A DNA stretch of 64,000 nt from CAWBVG01 sp963792175 (GTDB taxonomy: Bacteria > Acidobacteriota > Vicinamibacteria > Vicinamibacterales > CAVVIG01): assembly GCA_963792175.1 (NCBI GenBank), contig CAWBVG010000047.1:62001-126000 (forward strand), given 5' to 3'. The notes below the pieces were generated by a model. The model was not told where the DNA came from, ran no database searches, and saw nothing but the letters and a program-made list of their open reading frames with translations. The translations under genes were made by a program, and so were the position numbers. This document shows, in pieces, positions 25,940 through 35,548 of the stretch; position 1 is the first letter of the stretch, and the number at the start of each line of letters is the position of its first letter.

Positions 25940-27082
25940 GGGCTCTTCCACGCCTGGGAACGCCGGCTCGCCGCGGCCACAACCGATCGCGTCGTCCGTC
26001 CGTTCGACTGGGGGCTCGAGTGGATTCCAGAAAACGGCCGTGACGCCGCGACGGACCCGGCGGACCGGCTCGGCCATTGGATCTCGGAGGTGATGGCCGA
26101 CAGCGACGCGTTCTTCACGCCGCCGCCCACGACCGACTACACGCTGACTCCAACTGCTCCGCCGCGGCGCGAAGGAGGGCGATCTCCTGACGTTTCCCAG
26201 CGCGTTCACGACGCCGCACCACGAGAACAACACGGTGTACGCGCGGTACTTCCCCGCTCGGCAAAAACCGTCGCGCCCCGGAAGCACCGAGGATTGCAGC
26301 GCGAAGGCGTCAGCCGAGCGTCCGAAGCGGGCCAGGCTGCAGTCCTCGTCCTTCCGCAGTGGAATTCCACGGCGGACGGGCACATCGGTCTCAGCAAGTT
26401 GCTGGCGTGGAGCGGGATGAGCGCGCTCCGCCTCAGCCTGCCGTATCACGACTGGCGGATGCCGCCGGAACTGCACCGCGCCGACTACATCGTCAGCGCG
26501 AACGTCGCCAGGACCGTTCAGGTCTGCCGTCAGGCGGTGCTGGACGCGCGGCGCGCGATCGCGTGGCTGGCGGCACGCGGCTACGAGCGGATCGGGATTC
26601 TGGGCAGCAGTTTGGGATCGTGTCTCGCGCTGTTGACGACGGCTCACGAGCCGCTGATTCGGGCGGAAGCGCTCAACCACATCTCACCGCACTTCGCGGA
26701 CGTGGTGTGGCGCGGTCTCTCGACGCGTCACGTGCGCGAGGGACTCGATGGCCACATCGAGCTGGATCTGCTGCGCACGTTGTGGCGACCGATCAGCCCG
26801 CGCTGGTATCTCGAACGCCTGCGCGATCGGAAGACGCTGCTCGTGTACGCGCGATACGACCTGACGTTTCCGCCGGATCTCTCAGAGGACCTCGTCGCGG
26901 CGTTTCGCGAGCTGCACATTCCGCACGAGGTCGCCACGCTGCGCTGCGGCCACTACACGATCGGCAAGGCGCCGTTCAAGTTCGTGGATGGATGGATTCT
27001 GACGCGGTTCCTGAAGAACGCGCTTCTCAGCATAACTATTCCGTGTGCGGCACGCGCGCTTCGAGCTCTTCGAACCAGTTGA
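25931..27082 (+). CDS. Alpha/beta hydrolase (ABHD18-like), internal frameshift pair
   Basis: This ~383-residue protein has an N-terminal region MLQGLFHAWERRLAAATTDRVVRPFDWGLEW. The core has VLVLPQWNSTADGHIGLSKLLAWSGMSALRLSLPYHDWR, the nucleophile elbow GILGSSLGSCLALL, and a late ARYDLTFPPDLSE (acid) and RCGHYTIGKAP (His). Between about 26175 and 26330 the correct frame is the alternative one (TVYARYFPARQKPSRPG), so two compensating shifts garble ~50 residues. The substrate is unknown, and no signal peptide is seen. Its 3' end overlaps the kinase gene on the other strand by 47 bases. Confidence 0.75.
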   Translation: MLQGLFHAWERRLAAATTDRVVRPFDWGLEWIPENGRDAATDPADRLGHWISEVMADSDAFFTPPPTTDYTLTPTAPPRREGGRSPDVSQRVHDAAPREQHGVRAVLPRSAKTVAPRKHRGLQREGVSRASEAGQAAVLVLPQWNSTADGHIGLSKLLAWSGMSALRLSLPYHDWRMPPELHRADYIVSANVARTVQVCRQAVLDARRAIAWLAARGYERIGILGSSLGSCLALLTTAHEPLIRAEALNHISPHFADVVWRGLSTRHVREGLDGHIELDLLRTLWRPISPRWYLERLRDRKTLLVYARYDLTFPPDLSEDLVAAFRELHIPHEVATLRCGHYTIGKAPFKFVDGWILTRFLKNALLSITIPCAARALRALRTS

Positions 27083-29809
27083 GGACCACCTGGATCTGCC
27101 GCTGACTGGCGGGCGCACCTGACTCCGTTTGTCCCGGCACGACCAGACCCACGAACTTGCCGCCCGGTGTGATGTCGAAGAGCGTTCGCGAGTTGGGAGG
27201 ACCCGGTCTGGAAGGGTCTCGGCACCGCTACGGCATTCCCGAAGGCAAACGTCGGTTGCGTGGTGACGCTGACGGCCTCGAATCCGCCGAGTCCTCGGCA
27301 CGTAAAACAGTTCTTTTCCGTCCGGCGACCAGCGCGGCTTCGTGCGGGGTGTTGTTGGACCCTTTGACGGACAAGCTGATACTTGGCCCCGGTCGGCTGG
27401 GAATGGCTGGACGTAGATCGTCGTCGGTGCCCTCGTTCCGTCGCTCGCGTAGGCCACCCATCGTCCATCGGGCGAGAACCGCGCGCCGGTCGGATACGAC
27501 GAGTGGACGTCACCGAAGGGCGTCGCCTTTCTGTCCTGCAGCGACGAGCGTCCACAACGACACGTCAGACCCCTTCGTGGTGCTGAACAGCAGCGGGTCG
27601 CCTTCGGAGACCACGACTCCGGCGCATGTGATTCGCCCTGGTCCGGCTTCGTGAGGCGTTCCGCCGTACCCGTGCCGTCGGCGGGCTGCCAGAAGATGGC
27701 GAGATCGCCTTCGCGATCGGACTGAAACGCGACGCGCTTGCCGTCCGACGTCCAGATCGGAAAGCGGTTGTTCCCTCCGAACGTGAGTCGCTGCATCGCC
27801 GCTCGTGCCGGACAGCTCATAGATCCAGACGATCGCCTCTTTTCCGTCGTCGGTCCCGAAGGCGATGCGCGTGCCGTCTGGAGACGCGCGGGGCGACACG
27901 TACGGACCAGGCGGAAGCTTCAACGGCTCGATGTCCTCCTTTTCGATCCGTCAGGGCGAGCTGCCGATCTGAGTCGCCGACTGGCGAGATCGGCCGGGCC
28001 AGGGATGTAAATGAGCGAGCCGGTGCTGGAGAAGCTGAAATGAGCTGCGCCCGTCACGCCCCCTGCAGCTACGACCCGACGCCTTCGACCATCGGCACGG
28101 GTCCGCCCTTCACCTCCAGCCGCTGCAGGTCGAACGCGACCGCGAACAGGCTTCCGCCGAGGGCGTACACGAGGTGACCGGTCGGGACGTAGCGGGCATC
28201 GGCTGCCGCCTTCGATGAGCGTCTTCCGTTCTCCCGACGTCAACGACTGCACGACGATCTCGCGCTTTGTCCCATCGATCAAGCGCGGTGCCGGTCGCGA
28301 GCGTGAACAGCACGTGCTGCCCGCCCGGCAGCAGCTGCGGGCCGTGCGGCCTCTTCATCCGTCCTTGACGCGCACGAGCACCTCGGGTGTGCCGCCATTC
28401 GGTGAGACCCGCATGATGCCCTTGCTGCCTTGGCCGAAGAGGATGCCGTCCGGTCCCCAGCTGATGCCGAACGGTGGGGTCGGCCGGGCCAGATCGTCAC
28501 GGCCGCGCCGCCCGTGACCGCAATCTTCTTGAGCGTCCGATCCGCGGCGGCGTAGAAGGCGACCGAGCGGCCGTCCGGCGAAAAGACAGGGCTCTGTCAC
28601 GGCCTGATAGCTCTCGGTGCCTTGAATCGCATGCACGTCGAGCTCGGACATCGACCGGAGATAGAGCCGGCCGTTCGCGCGCATACACCATCTGCGTGCC
28701 GTCCGGCGACAGAGCAATCGAGTGACGCGCGGCCAGGTGCCGTGAACGCCTGCCCTTCAGGCAGGGTGAAGGGGAAGGCGCGTGACAGCCAGCGGCAGTG
28801 CGGATGGGCGTTGCAGGTACCACGCGGCGGCTCCGGCCAGTGCGCCGGCCACGATCGCGGTGAGCGCGACGGGAATCGCGCGTCGCCACAAGCGGCTGCA
28901 GCGGCGCGAGCAGCGGGCGCGGTCCCCGCATCTTCCTCGGCGGACGCGGCGGGATCCTCCAGCACGATCCGCGCTTCGCCGATGTCGCGCAGCCGCCGCC
29001 TGACGTCCCGATCGAGGCACCGCGCGATCAGGCGCCGCACCGACGCCGGCGTCGAGGCCGGAAGCGCCGTCCAGTCGACGTCCTGGCGCAACACCGCCGC
29101 GAGCGTGTCGGATATGTCGTCGCCCTTGAACGCGCGCTGGCCCGACAGCATTTCGAAGAGCACGGCGCCGAACGCCCACACGTCGCTGCGCTTGTCGGCC
29201 TGACGTCCCTTCGCCTGCTCGGGGCTCATGTACGCGGCGGTGCCGAGAATCACACCGAGCTGCGTCATCGCCGGGCTCGTGATGCGTCGGCGAGATCGGT
29301 CGCGTCGCCGGCTGCTCGCCGCGGCGGGCTCCAGCGCCTTCGCAAGACCGAAGTCCAGCACCTTGACGGTGCCATCGGGACGCAGCTTGATATTCGCGGG
29401 CTTGAGGTCGCGATGGATGATCCCCTGCTCGTGCGCCGCCTCGAGCGCCTCCGCGATCTGCCGCGCGATCGGCAGCGCTTCGTCGACAGGAACCGGTCCC
29501 GTGCGCGATGCGATCGGCGAGCGTCGGTCCGTCGACCAGCTCCAGCACGAGCGCCTGCAGAGGTTGCGATTCTTCGAAGCCGTAGATCGCGGCGATGTTC
29601 GGATGATTCAGCGACGCCAGGACCTGCGCTTCCCGCTTGAAGCGCGCGAGCCGATCGGGATCGAGCGCGAACAGTTCAGGTAGGACCTTCAGCGCGACAT
29701 CGCGATTGAGCTTCGCGTCCCGCGCACGATACACCTCCCCCATCCCGCCGGCGCCAAGCGCAGAGAGGACTTCGTAAGGACCGAGACGTGTTCCTACGGT
29801 CAGAACCAT
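27036..29809 (-). pseudogene. Ser/Thr protein kinase with TolB/WD40-like propeller, multiply frameshifted
   Basis: About 924 codons are spread over several frames. The kinase domain opens MVLTVGTRLGPYEVLSALG with the Gly loop GAGGMGEVYRARD and VALKVL lysine. GIIHRDLKPAN (complement of ~29391-29436) is the catalytic loop, then FGLAKALEP, GTAAYMSPEQAKG and RSDVWAFGAVLFEMLSG. A transmembrane stretch and propeller blades (WTSDGKRVAFQSDREGDLAIFW; RFSPDGRWVAYASD) follow, ending NWFEELEARVPHTE. Such proteins are common membrane kinases in Acidobacteriota. I see at least six frameshifts, most downstream of the kinase domain. ATG 29809 excludes the repeat-encoded upstream codons. Confidence 0.75.
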
Positions 29810-29815
29810 ATGGGC

Positions 29816-29863
29816 TTCTAACTTTTGACTTCTAACTTCCAACTTCCGTCGCGAAGCGACGGT
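29816..29863. repeat. CTTCTAACTT repeat plus palindrome
   Basis: CTTCTAACTTTTGACTTCTAACTTCCAACTTC is followed by the hairpin CCGTCGC-GAA-GCGACGG (29846-29862). It separates the intact kinase start from the fossil kinase start. Confidence 0.55.
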
Positions 29864-29937
29864 TCGCCCATGCCGCCCGCGCCAAGGATGCCGATCACTT
29901 CATACGGGCCGATTCGAGCGCCGGGAGCAAGGCGCAT
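29863..29937 (-). pseudogene. Fossil N-terminus of a second Ser/Thr kinase
   Basis: ATG 29937 reads MRLAPGARIGPYEVIGILGA then GGMGE, homologous to the start of the neighbouring kinase (GTRLGPYEVLSALGAGGMGE), and is cut off exactly at the palindrome CCGTCGCGAAGCGACGG. Only 25 codons remain. This looks like a tandem kinase gene lost by deletion, with the breakpoint in repeat sequence. Confidence 0.7.
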
Positions 29938-29969
29938 GCGATGCGGACTTCAGACTGCACCGTCGGATT

Positions 29970-30173
29970 CTACAGGTACTTGAGCAGTCCGCTGAGCGCC
30001 TGATAGAGCACCTGGGCGAGACTTCGGACCAGCGGGGAGACATCGCCTTCGTTCACGGCGTTCGCGACGGTGACCGGGTTGGTCAGGAACAGCCAGATGG
30101 TCGCCGCCGCCAGCAGCATGCTGACGACCGCGATCACGGCGAACAGGCTGGCGCCGACACGTTGCAGGTTCAT
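29970..30173 (-). CDS. Small single-pass membrane protein
   Basis: This 67-residue protein has one strong transmembrane helix (SLFAVIAVVSMLLAAATIWLFL, about residues 9-30) and a short polar C-terminal helix. Its ATG overlaps the stop of the upstream oxidoreductase (ATGA), so it is translationally coupled to it. The function is unknown. Confidence 0.65.
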   Translation of the reverse strand: MNLQRVGASLFAVIAVVSMLLAAATIWLFLTNPVTVANAVNEGDVSPLVRSLAQVLYQALSGLLKYL

Positions 30174-31198
30174 GGCACGTCGAGCACGATCTTGCCGAAC
30201 TGACCGGATTCCTCCAACCGCTGCTGCGCGGCGGCCGCGTCAGCCAGCGGGAACGTCCGATCGATGACCGGCTTCAGCTCACCCGCGAAGAACAGCCGCG
30301 CCGCCTGCAGCAGTTCACTTTTCGTGCCCATATAGGAGCCGAGGATCGACAGTTGCTTCGCGAACAGCGCCGTCAGGTCGATGGCGCCGGTCGCACCGGT
30401 GGTCGCTCCGCATGTCACGAGACGGCCTCCACGGGCGAGCACGCGGACGCTCTTCCACCAGGTGGCTTCGCCGACATGCTCTATGACGACATCCACGCCA
30501 CGACGGTTCGTGAAGCGTTGGATCGCTTCAACGATATCCTGTTTGTAGTGGTGAATCACCTCATTTGCACCGATCGCGCGCGCCCGCTCGAGCTTCTCCT
30601 CCGACCCCGCCGTGGCGAAGACCCGCGCGCCGCGCAGACGCGCGATCTGAATCGCCGCCTGACCGACGCCGCTCCCCGCCGCGAGCACCAGTACGTCGTC
30701 GCCGTCTTTGAGGCCCGCGCGCGTCATGAGCATGTGCCACGCCGTGAGAAACGTCAGCGGAAACGCCGCCGCCTGCGCGAAGTCGATGTGGTCGGGAATC
30801 TTCACCAGGTTCTGTAACGGCACCTTCACGAGCTCGGCATATCCGCCATCGTGGTTGCGATAGCCCAGCACCTCGTACTGCGCGCATTCGTTGTCGCGTC
30901 CGGACAGGCACGCGGCGCAGCGGCCGCAGCTGAGACCGGGCTGCAGCATGACCCGCGAACTCGGTGGCACGTCGAGGCTCGACGACGTGACCACTTCGCC
31001 GGCGACGTCGCTGCCCGAGATGTGCGGCAGCGGAATCGTGACCCGTGGCAGGCCTCGTCGCTCCCAGAGGTCCAGATGATTCAGCGCGCAGGCGCGAACG
31101 CGCACCAGCGCCTCACCCGCCGCCGGCACCGGATCCGGCGCGTCCTCGTAGCGCAGGACCTCGGGGCCGCCGTGCTGATGGAAGCGAACGGCCTTCAT
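30170..31198 (-). CDS. Zinc-containing MDR-family quinone oxidoreductase / alcohol dehydrogenase-like
   Basis: This 342-residue medium-chain dehydrogenase/reductase starts MKAVRFHQHGGPEVLRYED. It has ALNHLDLWERRG (Asn where alcohol dehydrogenases have the catalytic-zinc Cys, as in quinone reductases), HISGSDVAGEV, and the four-cysteine structural zinc lobe CGRCAACLSGRDNEC. The NAD(P)H loop is VLVLAAGSGVGQAAIQIARLRGARV. It probably reduces quinones or enones with NADPH. Upstream codons in frame are repeat-encoded, so ATG 31198 is preferred. Confidence 0.88.
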   Translation of the reverse strand: MKAVRFHQHGGPEVLRYEDAPDPVPAAGEALVRVRACALNHLDLWERRGLPRVTIPLPHISGSDVAGEVVTSSSLDVPPSSRVMLQPGLSCGRCAACLSGRDNECAQYEVLGYRNHDGGYAELVKVPLQNLVKIPDHIDFAQAAAFPLTFLTAWHMLMTRAGLKDGDDVLVLAAGSGVGQAAIQIARLRGARVFATAGSEEKLERARAIGANEVIHHYKQDIVEAIQRFTNRRGVDVVIEHVGEATWWKSVRVLARGGRLVTCGATTGATGAIDLTALFAKQLSILGSYMGTKSELLQAARLFFAGELKPVIDRTFPLADAAAAQQRLEESGQFGKIVLDVP

Positions 31199-31350
31199 CG
31201 CGTCATTTGGTGACTGGGTGATTTGGTGATTGGGGATTGTCGTGATGATTGGGTCATTGATGGATCGGGTGATTGCACTCAATCACTAAATCACCAAATC
31301 ACCCAATCATCAACAATCACCAAATCACGAGATCACTCGATCACCAAATC
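31199..31350. repeat. Long imperfect inverted repeat of GGTGATT/AATCACC units
   Basis: The left half is built from GGTGATT and GGGTGATTTGGTGATTG units (31216-31232); the right half from the complement (AAATCACCAAATCACCC at 31288-31304, CAATCACCAAATCAC at 31314-31328). Arms of ~60-70 bases flank a centre near 31270. It fills the whole spacer between the oxidoreductase start and the M16 gene end and supplies the M16 stop codon. Confidence 0.85.
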
Positions 31351-32714
31351 GCCGTCTCAGAAGGCATCTGGTGGCAGGACGACCGGATCGCCGAGGCCGA
31401 GGCGGCCCAGGCCTCGCCGATCGCATCGACGTCGCCGACGACCAGCGTGGTGAGACGATCGGGATCGAGATGCTGCGTCATGACACGCGACACCTCGTCG
31501 CCGGTCACACGCTCGACGCGCGGGACGAACTGCGCGAAGTAATCGTCGGGAAGGTCGTAGAGCGCGAGCTGCATCGCCGCGCGCGCGATTTGATCGGCGG
31601 TCTCGAAGCTGCGCGCGTAGCCCCGGGTCAGCGCCGCGATGCCGAGCGAGAGCTCGTCCGGGGTCACCGGGCGGGCGCCGCGCATCCCGGCGATTTCGGA
31701 GATCGACTCGTCAATCGCGCTCGCCGTGCCGCTCGTCTGGACGCTCGCCTGCAGCACGAACGGTCCCGGCATCCGGCGGAACTCGAAGGCGGTCCGCGCG
31801 CCGTAGGTCAGCCCCTTGTCCTCACGCAGGTTCAGGTTGATCCGGCTCACGAACTGGCCGCCGAGAATCGTGTTGGCGACGAGCAGCGCGTGATAGTCGG
31901 GCGTGTCGCGGGGGACCGACACCTGGCCGATGCGCAGCTCTGACTGCGGCGCCTTCGGCCGCGGCACGATGCTCAGCTTCGGGCCGCGCGGCAGCGCCGG
32001 CGCCGGCGGCACGTCGCCGTCGCCGTCACCCGTCCAGGCGCCGAGGCTGTCCGTGACCAGCCGCACGATCGCGTCGTGCCGGCAATCGCCCACCGCCAGC
32101 AATGTCGCAACCGACGGCCTGATCGCCCGTTCGTGAAAGGCCCGCACGTCGTCGACGTGCATCGCGGCGAGCGACGCTTCGTTGCCGATCGGCGAGTGGC
32201 CGTAGGGATGAGCGCCGTACAGCAGCTTGAGGAACGCGCGGTCGGCGACCGCGCCCGGCATGTCGCGAATCTGCGTGAGGCGGTGCAGTCGCAACTGCCG
32301 CACGCGCAGGAAGTCCTCTTCCCGGAGCGCCGGCCGCACGACGATGTCGGAGAGCAGCCCGAGGGCACGATCGGCAAAGCGGCTGAGAACGGTGACGCTG
32401 GCGACCGTCGCGTCGGACCCGATGTCGGTGTCGAACTGCGCGCCCAGCAGCGCGAGCGCCTCGTGCATGTCGATGGCCGATCGATCGCCGCTGCCTTCGT
32501 CCAGCATGTCGGCGCTGACGGCCGCGAGACCGTCCTTCCCCGGCGGATCGGACGACGCGCCGCGGCGCACCAGCAGCATGAACGCGACGATCGGCACTTG
32601 CGTGTGATGAACGGTCCACACCCGCAGGCCGTTGGCGAGCGTCGTCTTGTCGATGGCGGGAAAGGCGAACGGCCGCGTCGGCCCTGGCTCCGGCAGGCGC
32701 CCGCGGTCGACCAT
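31341..32714 (-). CDS. M16-family peptidase subunit lacking the zinc motif
   Basis: This intact 457-residue frame starts at ATG 32714, overlapping the stop of the upstream M16 gene (TGATG). TTLANGLRVWTVHHTQVPIVAFMLLVRRG begins the first domain. The HxxEH site is replaced by KDGLAAVSADMLDEGSG. The second domain carries IGQVSVPRDTPDYHALLVANTILGGQFVSRINLNLREDKGLTYG. It should form a heterodimer with the HxxEH subunit. The last residues (SETAIW and stop) come from the spacer repeat. Confidence 0.87.
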   Translation of the reverse strand: MVDRGRLPEPGPTRPFAFPAIDKTTLANGLRVWTVHHTQVPIVAFMLLVRRGASSDPPGKDGLAAVSADMLDEGSGDRSAIDMHEALALLGAQFDTDIGSDATVASVTVLSRFADRALGLLSDIVVRPALREEDFLRVRQLRLHRLTQIRDMPGAVADRAFLKLLYGAHPYGHSPIGNEASLAAMHVDDVRAFHERAIRPSVATLLAVGDCRHDAIVRLVTDSLGAWTGDGDGDVPPAPALPRGPKLSIVPRPKAPQSELRIGQVSVPRDTPDYHALLVANTILGGQFVSRINLNLREDKGLTYGARTAFEFRRMPGPFVLQASVQTSGTASAIDESISEIAGMRGARPVTPDELSLGIAALTRGYARSFETADQIARAAMQLALYDLPDDYFAQFVPRVERVTGDEVSRVMTQHLDPDRLTTLVVGDVDAIGEAWAASASAIRSSCHQMPSETAIW

Positions 32715-34020
32715 CACGAAACGACCGCCGGGTAGGAGTCCGGAGCGGCCAGTCCGGGGCAATCGCGCGGCACGATACTGAGCGTGACGCGGTGTCCCGG
32801 ATCGAGGTAGCGCGCGACCGCTTGCCGCAGCGACTCGGCGGTCACCACCTGATAGCGCTCGAGATCGCGCTCGAAGTACCGCCGGGTCGGCCTTGAACAC
32901 GTTGTAGGCATTCAACTGATCGGACTTGCCGCCGAAACCGCCCACGGTCTGCAGCCGGAACACGAACTGGGACTCGGCCTGGATGCGGCCCCGCTCGATC
33001 TCGACGTCGGTCGGGCCGTCGCGACGACAGCCGGGCAATCTCGTCGAGGATGGCGCGCTCGATCTCGCCGAGGGTGTGTCCGGGCGCCGCGGTCGCGGTG
33101 ATTTGCGCATAGCCGGCCATCTCGCGCGAGTTCTGCGCGGCCGAGACATCGGTGGCGATCCGCTCGTCGAACACCAGGCGCCGATAGAGCCGCGACGTCT
33201 TGCCGTTCGCGAGCAGATCCGTGGCCAGGTCGAGATCGGCGTCGCCGTCCGCGAACATCGCCGGCGACAGCCACGTCAGATACAGCCGCGGCAGCTCGAC
33301 GCGATCCTCGAAATGGATGCGCGTTTCACCCGCCAGCGACGCGCTCACGCGCACCGGTTCGACGTCGGCGCCGCGCGCGATCTCGCCAAAATGCGCGTCG
33401 ACCAGCGCGAGGGCGCGGTCCGGATCGATGTCTCCGGCCAGAGCGATCGACGCGTTGCCCGGATGATAGTAGCGGCGGAAGAAAGCCTGCACCTCCTCGA
33501 GGCCGACCGCCTCGAGGTCCGCGATTTCGCCGATCGTCGTCCAATGATAGGGATGATCGGGCGGGAACAGCGCCGCCAGCAACGCCATCGGCGCGAGCCC
33601 GTACGGCCGGTTCTCGTAATTCTGACGGCGTTCGTTCAACACGACATCACGCTGGTTCGAGAACTTCGCCTCCGTCAGCGCCGGGAGCAGGTAGCCCATC
33701 CGGTCGGATTCCATCCACAGCGCCAGCTCGAGCGCGCCGGTCGGCACGACCTCCCAGTAATTCGTTCGATCCGCGTTCGTCGATCCGTTGAGCGTGGCGC
33801 CGGCTCCCTGCAGCGGCTGAAAGAACCCGCGATCGTGGTGCTGCGATCCCTCGAACATCAGGTGCTCGAAGAGGTGCGCGAACCCGGTATGGCCGGGGCG
33901 TTCGTTCTTGGAACCGACGTGATACCAGACGTTCACCGCGACGATCGGACACGCGTGGTCTTCGTGGAGCAGGACGTCGAGTCCGTTGCCGAGCGTGTGC
34001 TTGGTGAACGGCAGGTTCAC
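32714..34020 (-). CDS. M16 zinc metallopeptidase (HxxEH), frameshifted near the end
   Basis: This ~435-residue catalytic subunit reads LPFTKHTLGNGLDVLLHEDHACPIVAVNVWYHVGSKNE, zinc site GHTGFAHLFEHLMFEG and downstream ELALWMESDRM. It then reads AQITATAAPGHTLGEIERAILDEIARL, and after two frameshifts (near 33030 and 32885) the end RYFERDLERYQVVTAESLRQAVARYLDPG. No signal peptide is visible, unlike the first M16 pair, so it may be cytoplasmic. GTG 34020 overlaps the preceding stop (GTGA). Confidence 0.82.
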
Positions 34021-34436
34021 TTCTTGAAGCTGCCGCAGCCCAGCATCTCGCTGCCGTAGTAAGGATTCTGGATGGGTCCGTCCTTCTGGATCCACGGCTT
34101 GTCGACCATCGGACAGACCGCGACCTTGAGGCCCGCGCCAGGCTTGCGCTTCTGCGCGTCGAGATAGGCGACCAGCGCCTCGCTCATCTTGCCGAACGCG
34201 TTCCGCACGTCCGCGATCTTGGTCGCCTTCTGCATCTCCTTGGCGGCGCTCGAAATCTTCGCCGCCGGCTTGCCGAGGCTCGTCGCCTCGAGATCGATGG
34301 CCGCGGCGTTGGTCGCCACGTCGTCGAGCCGGTCATGCGCGAGCGACGTCGCGATCGCGACGGACTGGTTGATCATCAGCTCGGTCGCGTCGGCTGCCGC
34401 TCCGGCGATGAACGCCGCCAGTATCAGTGCACACAT
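34017..34436 (-). CDS. DUF3347-type secreted protein
   Basis: This 139-residue protein has a short signal (MCALILAAFIAGAAA), a helical region and the C-terminal motif VAVCPMVDKPWIQKDGPIQNPYYGSEMLGCG, characteristic of DUF3347 domains found near metal-efflux (Cus-like) adaptors. The CPM and CG cysteines may bind metal. It is sandwiched between mrp and the M16 pair with overlaps or near-overlaps on both sides, so it is co-transcribed with them. Confidence 0.78.
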   Translation of the reverse strand: MCALILAAFIAGAAADATELMINQSVAIATSLAHDRLDDVATNAAAIDLEATSLGKPAAKISSAAKEMQKATKIADVRNAFGKMSEALVAYLDAQKRKPGAGLKVAVCPMVDKPWIQKDGPIQNPYYGSEMLGCGSFKK

Positions 34437-34438
34437 AG

Positions 34439-35518
34439 TCACCTCACGACAGTCAACGGAATGGTGGGACGGTTGTAGCTGGCGATCGACACCTGCGCCG
34501 CGGCTTGCTCCGCTGCCGCCATGAAGGCGCGGCCGGCGGGCGATTCCGGCTCGCTGATCAGCAGCGGCACACCGGCGTCGCTGCCTTCGCGGATCGGCTG
34601 ATAGATCGGGATGCGTCCGAGGAACGGCACGCCGAGCGTCGACGCCATCTCTTCGCCGCCGCCGCGGCCGAAGATGTCGGCCTCGTGGCCGCAGTCGCGG
34701 CAGACGAAGTAGCTCATGTTCTCGATCACGCCAAGCGTCGGGATGTTGAGCTTCTTGTACATCGCCACCGCGCGCCGGCTGTCGGCGAGCGACACCTGCT
34801 GCGGTGTCGTGACGACGATCGCGCCGGCAACCGGCACCGTCTGACTGAGACTCAAGGCGACGTCGCCGGTGCCCGGCGGCAGGTCGACGACCAGGTAGTC
34901 GAGATTCTTCCACGCCACCTCGCGAAAGAACTGCTGCAGCGCGCCGTGGAGCATCGGCCCGCGCCAGATGATCGGCGCGTCGTCCTGCGTCAGGAATCCC
35001 ATCGAGATGACCTGGAGCCCGTACTTTTCCGCCGGCACGATCTTCTGGCCGTCGGTGGTGAGCTGCGTCTTCAGTCCGAGCATGATCGGCACGTTCGGGC
35101 CGTAGATGTCGGCGTCGATGATGCCGACCTTGCCGCCACACTTCGATAGCGCGATGGCGAGGTTCACCGCCACCGTCGTCTTGCCGACGCCGCCCTTGCC
35201 GGCTCCGACGGCAATCACGTTCTTGACGCCGGGAATCGATTGCCGCGTGCCGTCGGACCCGACCGCCTCGCGCACGCGCGCGCTCATGTTCACATCGACC
35301 GACGTCACGCCGGCGATCTGCATCACCGCGGCGCGCGCCTGATCGCGCATCTGATCTTTCACCGGACACGCCGGCGTCGTGAGCTCGATCGTGAAGGCGA
35401 CGCGTCCCTCGTCCAGCCGCAGATCCTTGATGAATCCGAGACTGACGATGTCGCGGTTGAGGTCCGGATCGCGAACCACTTTCAACGCGTCGAGCACGCG
35501 CGCCTGGTCAACTTGCAT
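34439..35518 (-). CDS. mrp: Mrp/NBP35-family iron-sulfur carrier ATPase
   Basis: This is a 359-residue protein. The N-terminal MIP18-like domain (LDALKVVRDPDLNRDIVSLGFIKDL; ELTTPACPVKDQM) precedes the deviant Walker A VGAGKGGVGKTTVAVNLA, DADIYGPNVP and VVDLPPGTGD. The C-terminal CxxC of MSYFVCRDCGHEADIFG binds the bridging Fe-S cluster. It delivers Fe-S clusters to apoproteins in the cytosol. ATG 35518 was chosen over 35539 as it matches the domain start. Confidence 0.93.
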   Translation of the reverse strand: MQVDQARVLDALKVVRDPDLNRDIVSLGFIKDLRLDEGRVAFTIELTTPACPVKDQMRDQARAAVMQIAGVTSVDVNMSARVREAVGSDGTRQSIPGVKNVIAVGAGKGGVGKTTVAVNLAIALSKCGGKVGIIDADIYGPNVPIMLGLKTQLTTDGQKIVPAEKYGLQVISMGFLTQDDAPIIWRGPMLHGALQQFFREVAWKNLDYLVVDLPPGTGDVALSLSQTVPVAGAIVVTTPQQVSLADSRRAVAMYKKLNIPTLGVIENMSYFVCRDCGHEADIFGRGGGEEMASTLGVPFLGRIPIYQPIREGSDAGVPLLISEPESPAGRAFMAAAEQAAAQVSIASYNRPTIPLTVVR

Positions 35519-35534
35519 ATCCTCAAGAATATCG

Positions 35535-35540
35535 TACACT
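35535..35540 (+). promoter_or_regulatory. -10 box TACACT upstream of the small membrane protein
   Basis: TACACT lies eight bases before GTG 35549 in the 30-base gap between divergent genes; no ribosome-binding site is visible. Confidence 0.4.
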
Positions 35541-35548
35541 CGGCGCCG

